From Sulfurimonas sp. (GTDB taxonomy: Bacteria > Campylobacterota > Campylobacteria > Campylobacterales > Sulfurimonadaceae), in NCBI GenBank assembly GCA_027011725.1, contig JALUZQ010000245.1:1-5890 (forward strand): DNA of 5,890 nucleotides. The letters are read 5' to 3'. Below, piece after piece: positions 1-5,890 of this stretch; within the stretch, counting starts at the first letter, position 1; every line of letters starts with the position of its first letter. The position numbers were made by a program, and so were the translations under genes. The notes under the pieces were generated by a model. It did not search any database. It saw nothing but the letters and a program-made list of their open reading frames with translations, and was not told the DNA's origin.

Positions 1-1767
1 ACCTTCTGTAGCTGTCATACGAGTTGATGTATCTTTCTCTACAAGTTCGACCATATAGTGATTATAATATGTTTGTCTTCCATCTTCCGTGTTATCATCT
101 TTTTTTGTATCAACATGGTACATCATTGCAAAAAGTTTATTATTTCCAAACGCAGCATCTGCACTTGAGAGACTGATATCGGAATTACTTTTTGCCGTAT
201 CTCTACACTCAAGCAAAAAGTACTCATTTTCTTTTGAAGTCGTCAGTTTTACAAAATCTCTACCGCTACAGCCAAGAGTTACTTCAGCGCTGCCGGAGAG
301 TGTTGTTACATTTGTATCAAGTGGTGCATCTAATTTATTAAAGGCACTGTATTGTGTCGGTGTTTCTCCCGCGTAAGAGTCAGAGGGTTGATATGCCCAT
401 GAACCACCACTCATAATGTCATACCAGCCAAGTCCAGAACCACCGCCATCATCATAGTAATCTTTTAAAAAGAAAGCTGAGTGTCCCAGTTCATGACACA
501 TAACACCAATAGTCGCCTTATGCGTACCATGATTTGCACCAAAACGAGCATATGTGCCTGATGTGGAGTCATCTCCTGTATATTTCATCACATAAATACC
601 ATCAACTTTCAGTGTAGAACTACTAGGAAATGACCAAGCATGTGCCCAAATCGAGTGACTTGTAGGATCTCCGTACGACTCTTCTCCCCCTGCTACAATG
701 AAAATGATCTGCAACTCTCTTGCATGCAAAGAGCCATCTCCGTCTCTATCAAGTGCTGCAAAATCTACATTGTCCACTACTGCTGCGTTTGTTATGGCAT
801 TTTTTATCTCTGTATCTCTAAAAGTCGTATCATTACTGCCGCCGGGATGATTTTTATTCATATTAACCATAATGATACCATCATCAACCGTCCCCTGCGT
901 TTCATGTATAGGGGTAAACTCAATGCCATTAAAGGTATTTTCTTTATACCACTGATTAACAGAATTTTTTGTCACATCAAATATTTTGTCATACCAAAGA
1001 GCAGGATCATTCTCTGAGTAATTATTCCAGTTCATTATAACTACCAGTGTCGGTATCCTGTCCGTCATAACCTCATGGATGTCGTTTATCTTCACATATA
1101 TTTTTGAAGCGTTACTCTCGCCTGCACCATTTGTCGCATAAACATTAAAAGTATAAGAAATCTGCGTTTCATAGTCAAAACTCACCTTATTTTTGAGTGT
1201 GCCATCACTTAAGACTTCAAAATTTGTTGTGTCATCAATCCTGTAAGATGTAATGGCAGAATCGCCGCTGGAATTTACATCAATATGCCCCAACACTGTG
1301 CCTACAGGTATATTTTCATCCACACTCAAGTTCATATCATTCAAAACCGGTCTCACATCAGGCAGATTGTTGATATTCACACGTATCTGTGCCGTATTAC
1401 TCTCCCCTGCACTATTTGTTGCATAAACATTGATAGTATAAAAGCTTTTACTTTCGTAATCAAAACTTACTCTGTTTTTAAGTGTTCCATCGCTTAAAAC
1501 TTTAAAGTTTGTTGTATCATCAATGGTATAAGAAGTAATTTGACTGCTGCCTTGTGAGGCTACATCAACATGTCCTAGCACACTGTCTATTGCAAGATTC
1601 TCATCTGTTGTAAGAGTCGAATCATTCAAAACAGGTTTTGATTCAATTGTCGTATTCGTCTCTGTAGAATTTGTATCTGTACCAGAGTCCGTCGTTGGAA
1701 TCTCACACCCGCTTACTAAAAAAACCAACACTAGCCCCAGTAGTGCACTGCTTATAGTTTTAAACAT
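1..1767 (-). CDS. M6-family metalloprotease lipoprotein with two cadherin-like repeats (C-terminus outside window)
   Basis: A reading frame of 589 codons without a stop runs from ATG at 1767 down to base 1. Residues 1-21 form a lipoprotein signal peptide (V-S-G-C lipobox, Cys21). A Thr/Ser/Asp-rich linker follows, then two cadherin-like repeats (45-139, 140-234) and an M6-type protease domain from about 238. That domain has an EF-hand-like loop (340-351), the zinc motif HELGH at 425-429, Asp436, and a Met-turn-like D-I-M-S-G-G-S-W with Met452. Later motifs typical of M6 enzymes are YFLLE (516-520) and YHVD (550-553). Export and lipid anchoring, probably in the outer membrane facing out (Glu, not Asp, at +2), are inferred; substrate is unknown. 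The start is fixed: a GGGG lies 4 bases upstream and the next Met is residue 144. The spacing after HELGH differs from the usual M6 pattern. The gene is divergent from pyrG. M6 assignment is fairly sure; biological role is not. Confidence 0.88.
   Translation of the reverse strand, partial: MFKTISSALLGLVLVFLVSGCEIPTTDSGTDTNSTETNTTIESKPVLNDSTLTTDENLAIDSVLGHVDVASQGSSQITSYTIDDTTNFKVLSDGTLKNRVSFDYESKSFYTINVYATNSAGESNTAQIRVNINNLPDVRPVLNDMNLSVDENIPVGTVLGHIDVNSSGDSAITSYRIDDTTNFEVLSDGTLKNKVSFDYETQISYTFNVYATNGAGESNASKIYVKINDIHEVMTDRIPTLVVIMNWNNYSENDPALWYDKIFDVTKNSVNQWYKENTFNGIEFTPIHETQGTVDDGIIMVNMNKNHPGGSNDTTFRDTEIKNAITNAAVVDNVDFAALDRDGDGSLHARELQIIFIVAGGEESYGDPTSHSIWAHAWSFPSSSTLKVDGIYVMKYTGDDSTSGTYARFGANHGTHKATIGVMCHELGHSAFFLKDYYDDGGGSGLGWYDIMSGGSWAYQPSDSYAGETPTQYSAFNKLDAPLDTNVTTLSGSAEVTLGCSGRDFVKLTTSKENEYFLLECRDTAKSNSDISLSSADAAFGNNKLFAMMYHVDTKKDDNTEDGRQTYYNHYMVELVEKDTSTRMTATEG
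1066..1350 (-). repeat. Cadherin-like repeat 2 (residues 140-234)
   Basis: The second 95-residue unit starts P-V-L-N-D-M and has D-E-N, G-T-V-L-G, F-D-Y-E and F-N-V-Y-A-T-N at the same offsets as repeat 1. The shared core D-D-T-T-N-F and V-L-S-D-G-T-L-K-N is identical in both. The D-x-D calcium element is again missing (V-N-S-S-G). It leads straight into the protease domain, so the two repeats probably act as a stalk or spacer between the lipid anchor and the catalytic part. Confidence 0.82.
1351..1635 (-). repeat. Cadherin-like repeat 1 (residues 45-139)
   Basis: This is the first of two directly adjacent 95-residue units, beginning P-V-L-N-D and carrying the cadherin-type landmarks D-E-N, V-L-G, F-D-Y-E, Y-T-x-N-V-Y-A-T-N and a closing V-N-I-N. 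Aligned by eye without gaps, it matches repeat 2 at about 62 of 95 residues. The D-x-D calcium element normally found after the V-L-G strand is replaced by V-A-S-Q-G. Confidence 0.82.
1705..1767 (-). other. Lipoprotein signal peptide (type II)
   Basis: Residues 1-21 have Lys3 as the only early charge, a hydrophobic core (A-L-L-G-L-V-L-V-F-L) and the lipobox V18-S19-G20-C21. Cleavage before Cys21 by signal peptidase II and lipidation of that Cys are expected from the family rule. Residue +2 is Glu, so the classical Asp+2 inner-membrane retention signal is absent. Confidence 0.88.
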
Positions 1768-1796
1768 TTTTCCCCAATTTTTATGAAAATTACTTA

Positions 1797-1824
1797 ATAA
1801 TAGCGAAAACAAAAGTAAAATCAA
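1797..1824 (-). promoter_or_regulatory. Putative sigma70-type promoter of the M6 protease gene
   Basis: Read on the minus strand, TTGATT (1824-1819) and TATTAT (1802-1797) are separated by 16 bases. The -10 box matches TATAAT at 5 of 6 positions and the -35 box matches TTGACA at 4 of 6. The spacer is T-rich, as is common in Campylobacterota promoters. Transcription would begin roughly 20-25 bases before the ATG at 1767. This is sequence-based only. Confidence 0.5.
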
Positions 1825-1836
1825 CTGAAACGCTCA

Positions 1837-1856
1837 AAGCTCTTAAATAAGAACTT
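1837..1856. promoter_or_regulatory. Imperfect 20-bp dyad between the divergent promoters (operator candidate)
   Basis: The arms AAGCTCTTA (1837-1845) and TAAGAACTT (1848-1856) are inverted around a 2-base centre and match at 8 of 9 positions. The dyad covers the -35 position of the pyrG promoter (about 1848-1853) and lies 12 bases upstream of the protease -35 box. A regulator bound here could affect both genes. There is no T-tract, so it does not look like a terminator. No regulator family can be named. Confidence 0.35.
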
Positions 1857-1876
1857 AAAGGATTTTATACTATAAT
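1848..1876 (+). promoter_or_regulatory. Putative promoter of the pyrG-recJ operon
   Basis: A perfect TATAAT at 1871-1876 lies 29 bases before the pyrG ATG. There is no good -35 hexamer at 1848-1853; the upstream DNA is only A/T-rich, as is usual for the housekeeping sigma factor of Campylobacter and Helicobacter. A start near 1883 would leave a leader of only about 23 bases. That is too short for the C-tract attenuation leader known for pyrG of Gram-positive bacteria. Confidence 0.6.
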
Positions 1877-1894
1877 CGCGTCTATATAACTGAT

Positions 1895-1898
1895 GGAG
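1895..1898 (+). promoter_or_regulatory. Ribosome-binding site of pyrG
   Basis: GGAG lies 7 bases upstream of the ATG at 1906. It supports this start, as does the N-terminus [10 protein letters not shown], which matches the usual CTP synthase beginning. Confidence 0.8.
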
Positions 1899-1905
1899 AT
1901 TTTTA

Positions 1906-3525
1906 ATGACGAAATACATTTTTGTGACCGGTGGGGTTTTAAGTTCTTTGGGAAAAGGGATAACAGCAGCGAGCGTTGGTACCTTGTTGAAACACTCTGG
2001 TAAAAATGTAGGGATGTTAAAAATCGACCCGTATATCAATGTTGACCCGGGGACTATGTCTCCACTTGAGCATGGTGAGGTCTTCGTAACAAAAGATGGT
2101 GCAGAAACTGACCTTGACATCGGAAACTATGAAAGGTTTTTAGACAAAGCATTTCTCAAAACATCAAACTTTACAACAGGGCAGGTCTACTCAAGTGTTA
2201 TTGAGCGAGAGCGTGCAGGGGGTTACCTTGGACAGACCATTCAGGTCATTCCTCACATCGTCGGCGAAATTGTCAACCGCATTAAAGAAGCCGGAAGAGA
2301 CCATGACATTCTTGTTGTGGAACTTGGTGGAACAGTAGGGGACATTGAGGGTCTTCCGTTTATGGAAGCGATCCGTCAAATGAAACATGATGATGATGTC
2401 TCTGGAACATTTTTCATTCATGTAACACTCATTCCTTACATCAAAGCAGCAGGTGAGCTCAAATCAAAACCGACACAACACTCTGTTCAAGAGCTACGTC
2501 GTATCGGTATCACACCGCAAATGATCATCGCTAGAAGTGAAAACGCACTGCCAAAAACATTTAAGAAAAAGCTCGCTATGAGCTGTGATGTCGCTCCTGA
2601 GAGCGTTGTTGAAGCACTTGATGCTGCAAGTATCTACGATGTGCCTATGTCATTTTTACGACAAAATATTCTTAAGCCGATTGCTAAAGAGCTTGAACTC
2701 GGAGAACTTGAACCGGATATGGCAGAATGGGACTCTCTTGTGAAAAAGATCGTACAGCCACAAGGCAAAGTTGTCATCGGTTTTGTAGGGAAATATCTCG
2801 CGCTCAAAGAGTCTTACAAATCACTGACAGAAGCACTCATTCACGCCGGTGCACACCTTGACAGCAGAGTTGAGATCTGCTGGGTGGACTCTGAAGAGAT
2901 AGAAGAGAGAGGGGCAGAGGCACTGCTAAATGACTGTGACGGTATCTTGGTCGCAGGCGGTTTTGGAAGCCGTGGTGTTGAGGGGAAAATTCAGGCTATC
3001 GAATATGCACGTGTAAACAAAGTACCCTATCTTGGTATCTGTCTTGGTATGCAGCTCACACTTGTTGAGTATGCACGTAATGTTTTAGGGCTTGAGGGTG
3101 CAAACTCTGTTGAATTTGATGAAAACACTCCACATCCTATGATCTATCTCATCGACAACTTTTTAGACCAAAGCGGTGGCATGCAGCTGCGTACACACCA
3201 GTCACCAATGGGTGGAACACTCCGTCTTGGAGAGTACCCATGTGATACAAAAGAGGGTTCACTGCTTCGTGAGGCATATAACGGAGAAAAAACCATCTAT
3301 GAAAGACACCGTCACCGCTATGAAGCAAACCCTGCCTACAGAACACAGCTTGAAGAGGCTGGCATGATTGTAACAGGTGAATCAAACGGGCTTATAGAGA
3401 CTGTTGAAATAGAAGGGCACCCATGGTTCTTGGGCGTACAGTTCCATCCTGAGTTCACATCACGTTTACAAACGCCTAACCCTTCCATACTTGCGTTTGT
3501 AAACGCTAGTTTGAATGCTGAGTAA
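1906..3525 (+). CDS. pyrG: CTP synthase (glutamine-hydrolysing)
   Basis: This cytoplasmic enzyme converts UTP to CTP using ATP and glutamine-derived ammonia, the last step of de novo pyrimidine nucleotide synthesis (EC 6.3.4.2). The 539 residues are full length for the family. The N-terminal synthase domain (about 1-267) has the ATP loop S-S-L-G-K-G with Lys17, the invariant [13 protein letters not shown], and the Mg-binding Asp71 and Glu139 expected from alignment with E. coli. The C-terminal class I glutamine amidotransferase domain (about 288-537) has the oxyanion loop G-G-F-G-S-R-G (351-357), nucleophile Cys379 in L-G-I-C-L-G-M-Q, and His514 and Glu516 in Q-F-H-P-E-F. All catalytic residues are present. 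It is first in a probable operon with recJ, which starts inside its last codons. Function is close to certain. Confidence 0.99.
   Translation: MTKYIFVTGGVLSSLGKGITAASVGTLLKHSGKNVGMLKIDPYINVDPGTMSPLEHGEVFVTKDGAETDLDIGNYERFLDKAFLKTSNFTTGQVYSSVIERERAGGYLGQTIQVIPHIVGEIVNRIKEAGRDHDILVVELGGTVGDIEGLPFMEAIRQMKHDDDVSGTFFIHVTLIPYIKAAGELKSKPTQHSVQELRRIGITPQMIIARSENALPKTFKKKLAMSCDVAPESVVEALDAASIYDVPMSFLRQNILKPIAKELELGELEPDMAEWDSLVKKIVQPQGKVVIGFVGKYLALKESYKSLTEALIHAGAHLDSRVEICWVDSEEIEERGAEALLNDCDGILVAGGFGSRGVEGKIQAIEYARVNKVPYLGICLGMQLTLVEYARNVLGLEGANSVEFDENTPHPMIYLIDNFLDQSGGMQLRTHQSPMGGTLRLGEYPCDTKEGSLLREAYNGEKTIYERHRHRYEANPAYRTQLEEAGMIVTGESNGLIETVEIEGHPWFLGVQFHPEFTSRLQTPNPSILAFVNASLNAE
3463..3505 (+). 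promoter_or_regulatory. Perfect 13-bp inverted repeat at the pyrG/recJ junction (RNA hairpin candidate)
   Basis: CGTTTACAAACGC (3463-3475) is exactly the reverse complement of GCGTTTGTAAACG (3493-3505), with a 17-base loop. Each arm also contains its own short palindrome (CGTTT-AC-AAACG at 3463-3474; GCGTTT-GT-AAACGC at 3493-3506). The structure lies in the last codons of pyrG and ends 9 bases before the recJ ATG at 3515, where a Shine-Dalgarno sequence would normally be. No T-run follows, so it is not a standard terminator. A role in coupling recJ translation to pyrG, or as a paired protein-binding site, is inference. Confidence 0.55.
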
Positions 3526-5104
3526 CATCCCCAAACTCACTAAATCAGACCTCTACAAAATTCTTTTACAGAGGTTTGATACCGAGGAAAAAAAACTCTC
3601 CCAAATCCCCAATCCTGCACTTCTTTTAAACGCAACAAAAGCAGCAAAAAAAATTGCCGAGGCTATACAAACAAACAAACGTATAACACTTGTAGGTGAT
3701 TATGATGTCGATGGTGTCAGTTCCACTGCCATTATGGTGGACTTCTTTCGCCAAATTCCCTATCCGCTTGAGGCTATCATTCCAAACAGATTTCGTGATG
3801 GATACGGGGTCAGTCCTACTGTATTAGAGCGTATAGATGCAGATTTGGTCATTACCGTTGATAACGGCATCTCTGCCATTGAGGCGGCAAAGATATGTAA
3901 AGAGCGTGGCATTGACTTGATCATAACCGATCATCACACACCCTCTGAGGTGCTTCCTGATGCCTATGCCATTGTTGATCCAAAACTCCCAGAGGACAGC
4001 TATCCATTTCAGGAGATCTGTGGGGCGGAGGTTGCATGGCTGCTTTTAGGACTACTCAAAAAAGAGCTTGGCTTGCAAATAGAGATGAAACAGTTTTTAG
4101 ATATTTTAGCTATTGCCGTCATCGCCGACATTATGCCCCTTATCAATATTAACCGCACCATTGTCAAAGAGGGGCTCAAACTAATGATGCAAACAGACAG
4201 ACCCGCATCTATCATCATTCGAGACTTTTTAAACAAATCAAACATCACAAGTGAAGATATAGCCTTTCAGATAGCACCACGCATTAACTCCGCGGGACGC
4301 CTTGAAGATGCCTCTATCGCTTTGGAGTTCTTTACGGCAACAGACACACATACTGCCTACAAACAGTTTGAACTACTAGGCAAACTCAATGAGTTTCGTA
4401 AAGAGACCGAAGCACAAACAACACAAGAAGCGATGCAAAGCGTCAATGAAGATGACAAGGTCATCGTCGTAGCAGGTGAGGGCTGGCATGAAGGTGTTGT
4501 GGGTATTGTTGCAGCACGTTTGGTTGATAAGTTTGGACGTCCTGCCATTGTGCTGAGCATTAAAGATGGCATTGCCAAAGGGAGTGCGAGAAGTATCGGA
4601 GATGTCAGTATTTACGAGCTTATCAAAGAAAATGAACGCCTGTTAATGAAGTTTGGCGGGCATAAAATGGCAGCAGGTCTCGGACTCAAAGAGGAGAATA
4701 TTGCTGCGTTTAGAGAGGCTGTAAATAAAAGTGCTGCAAACATTCCCGATGAAGACTTTTTACCAAAAGAGCCCATAAGCGGCATACTTGAGAGCGAAGA
4801 TCTCGATATGGAACTTCTAGGTCTTTTAGAAGAGTTCGAACCTTATGGGGAAGCAAACGCAAGACCTACATTTTTATTTAAAGATGCCGAAGTAGTTAGT
4901 ATAAAACTGATGGGTGCTGACAAGTCACACTCTAGAATTGAAGTGCGGCAGTATCCACATCAGAGAAAGACGGTGGAGCTCATCGCTTTTCGACGTGTCT
5001 TTGAGATGCCTCAAAATAGAAAGATAACCTGTAGTTACAGTGTGGCGAAAAATGAGTTTAACTCAAAAGTCTCCCTGCAACTTTTAGTAAATAAAATTTT
5101 TTAA
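3515..5104 (+). CDS. recJ: Single-stranded-DNA-specific 5'-3' exonuclease RecJ
   Basis: RecJ degrades single-stranded DNA 5' to 3' in recombination (RecF-type), mismatch and base-excision repair, using Mn/Mg. The protein has 529 residues, somewhat shorter than E. coli RecJ (577). The DHH domain shows G-D-Y-D-V-D-G (61-67), V-D-N-G (115-118), T-D-H-H (138-141), V-D-P-K (154-157) and A-D-I-M-P-L (204-209), followed by P-R-I-N-S-A-G-R-L (255-263). The DHHA1 part has [11 protein letters not shown] (323-333), S-A-R-S (357-360) and F-G-G-H-K-M-A-A-G (380-388). The C-terminal part from about 415 is the OB-type DNA-binding domain with F-E-P-Y-G-E-A-N (441-448). All metal-binding motifs look intact. 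The ATG lies inside the pyrG end (11-bp overlap) and directly follows an in-frame TGA, so no earlier start is possible. No clear Shine-Dalgarno precedes it, which points to coupling with pyrG. Confidence 0.97.
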   Translation: MLSNIPKLTKSDLYKILLQRFDTEEKKLSQIPNPALLLNATKAAKKIAEAIQTNKRITLVGDYDVDGVSSTAIMVDFFRQIPYPLEAIIPNRFRDGYGVSPTVLERIDADLVITVDNGISAIEAAKICKERGIDLIITDHHTPSEVLPDAYAIVDPKLPEDSYPFQEICGAEVAWLLLGLLKKELGLQIEMKQFLDILAIAVIADIMPLININRTIVKEGLKLMMQTDRPASIIIRDFLNKSNITSEDIAFQIAPRINSAGRLEDASIALEFFTATDTHTAYKQFELLGKLNEFRKETEAQTTQEAMQSVNEDDKVIVVAGEGWHEGVVGIVAARLVDKFGRPAIVLSIKDGIAKGSARSIGDVSIYELIKENERLLMKFGGHKMAAGLGLKEENIAAFREAVNKSAANIPDEDFLPKEPISGILESEDLDMELLGLLEEFEPYGEANARPTFLFKDAEVVSIKLMGADKSHSRIEVRQYPHQRKTVELIAFRRVFEMPQNRKITCSYSVAKNEFNSKVSLQLLVNKIF

Positions 5105-5113
5105 AGGCTAAAA

Positions 5114-5890
5114 ATGGATGAGTTAGCAGAGTATAATGCTATTTTTAAACTTATTGACTTTACTCTGCTGCAAAATCGTCTCACTGCGTTTAACCTGAAA
5201 AAAAGAGTTTTAGCTATTGTTCAAGATGAAAGCATATTTATCTATGACACCAAAACAAAAAAGCAGATACAGACACTTAAAAGTCATGATGGTTCCATAA
5301 GCCAGCTCTATTTTCTCCCTGATAATCTTCATCTTGTTTATGCAACCAGCAATGGTCGTGTAGTGATATGCAACTATAAAAATGCTCACTATACAGTCCG
5401 TCTCTTCTCTACAATAAAAAAGTACAAAACACAGCTGCCCATACGCATAAGTGCCATTGCATTTTATAAACATCTGCTTGCTGTTGGAAGCGCTGATGGA
5501 AAAGTCACACTTATACATCTCAATTCCTATGCCATTATTGATGAACTGTACTACTCAAACGCAGCTGTCTCTACGCTTTGTTTTAGTGACACAAACAGAC
5601 TTATTATCATCGATGCCCATGGTGAAATCTTTACACATGACCTTGAGCGTATACAGACCACGACAAGTGTGATGACGCATTTGAGCCACACCAAACAACT
5701 CCTACAAATTCCCAAGAGTGATTTTTTACTTATCAACTCTCATAAAGAATTTTTGACTCTGTTTGATATGAAAAAAAATAAAGTTATTCTCAATGAATAT
5801 CTTCACTTCACTCATCCCATCTCTTACATTGAACTCACGAAAGAGCATAATCTTCTTGTTGCGCTAGAGAACCGTGAAGTACTTCATATT
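5114..5890 (+). CDS. WD40-like beta-propeller protein of unknown function (C-terminus outside window)
   Basis: The frame stays open for 259 codons from ATG 5114 to the window end. AAGG at 5104-5107 is a plausible ribosome-binding site, and the gene starts 9 bp after the recJ stop, so it is probably cotranscribed. The sequence shows repeated beta-propeller blades of roughly 35-40 residues, each ending in a G-x-V/I strand and a short polar turn: G-R-V-V-I-C-N-Y (81-88), G-K-V-T-L-I-H-L (129-136), G-E-I-F-T-H-D-L (170-177). Before these come strands such as L-L-A-V-G-S-A-D (121-128), and S-H-D-G-S-I-S (57-63) resembles the WD40 'GH...V' segment. At least five blades are visible, and no Trp occurs, so the WD dipeptide itself is lost. 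No signal peptide or membrane segment is seen, so it should be cytoplasmic. Such propellers usually hold protein partners; the partner is unknown. The fold is likely, the function unassigned. Confidence 0.8.
   Translation, partial: MDELAEYNAIFKLIDFTLLQNRLTAFNLKKRVLAIVQDESIFIYDTKTKKQIQTLKSHDGSISQLYFLPDNLHLVYATSNGRVVICNYKNAHYTVRLFSTIKKYKTQLPIRISAIAFYKHLLAVGSADGKVTLIHLNSYAIIDELYYSNAAVSTLCFSDTNRLIIIDAHGEIFTHDLERIQTTTSVMTHLSHTKQLLQIPKSDFLLINSHKEFLTLFDMKKNKVILNEYLHFTHPISYIELTKEHNLLVALENREVLHI

Noticed and set aside
89..1497. Three plus-strand open frames (89-376, 640-1017, 1285-1497)
   Set aside because: They are antisense to the protease gene, whose frame is open over the entire stretch and carries clear domain motifs; none resembles a known protein or has a convincing ribosome-binding site.
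1883..1905. A leader attenuator or riboswitch controlling pyrG
   Set aside because: The predicted leader is only about 23 bases and contains no hairpin or initial C-tract, leaving no room for such an element.
1821..2120. Minus-strand open frame spanning the pyrG start and its promoter
   Set aside because: It overlaps the conserved pyrG N-terminus and the shared promoter region and has no recognisable motif; it is a shadow of pyrG.
3463..3505. Reading the 13-bp inverted repeat as an intrinsic terminator of pyrG
   Set aside because: No T-tract follows, the 17-base loop is long, the stem lies inside coding sequence, and recJ overlaps pyrG, so termination here would cut off an operon partner.
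5082..5113. TTTTAG ... CTAAAA inverted repeat across the recJ end
   Set aside because: Only 6 mostly A/T pairs with a 20-base loop; easily due to chance in AT-rich DNA, and the next gene starts immediately after it.
5210..5736. Other-frame and minus-strand open frames over the propeller gene (5210-5518, 5451-5672, 5551-5736)
   Set aside because: The 5114 frame is open to the window end, has a ribosome-binding site and shows blade periodicity; the others have no protein-like pattern.
5114..5890. NapL, the WD40-like protein of Campylobacterota nap clusters
   Set aside because: NapL-type proteins are exported and lie with nap genes; this protein has no signal peptide and no nap gene is in the window.

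Overview
The window looks like chromosome from a Campylobacterota (former Epsilonproteobacteria) member, most likely a Sulfurimonas-like sulfur/hydrogen oxidiser. The grounds are the fairly AT-rich coding DNA, the pyrG-recJ gene pair (also adjacent in Helicobacter pylori, from memory), and the short 529-residue RecJ. The genus is an inference; no rRNA or other decisive marker is present.

Layout. Bases 1-1767 (minus strand) hold the first 589 codons of a large secreted or surface lipoprotein. It has a lipobox signal peptide, two tandem 95-residue cadherin-like repeats, and an M6-family (immune inhibitor A-like) zinc metalloprotease domain; its C-terminus lies outside the window. Bases 1768-1905 are the only intergenic stretch (138 bp). 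It carries two divergent promoters and a 20-bp imperfect dyad between them. On the plus strand follow pyrG (CTP synthase, complete, 1906-3525), recJ (single-strand DNA exonuclease, complete, 3515-5104, overlapping pyrG by 11 bp) and the first 259 codons of a cytoplasmic beta-propeller (WD40-like) protein of unknown role (5114 to the window end, 9 bp after recJ).

The three plus-strand genes are packed as one probable operon driven from the promoter at about 1871. pyrG makes CTP and recJ serves DNA repair and recombination, so the link is probably shared housekeeping expression and not a common pathway. A perfect 13-bp inverted repeat in the last codons of pyrG sits where a recJ ribosome-binding site would be; with the ATG...TAA overlap it suggests translational coupling of recJ to pyrG. 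The divergent protease gene appears to be a separate unit.

No RNA genes, insertion sequences, CRISPR arrays or intrinsic terminators were seen. Apart from the 138-bp spacer the window is almost entirely coding. The least ordinary items are the protease, with an altered zinc-site spacing, an EF-hand loop and repeats lacking the usual calcium motif, and the hairpin at the pyrG/recJ junction. Nothing here amounts to a clearly new multi-gene system.
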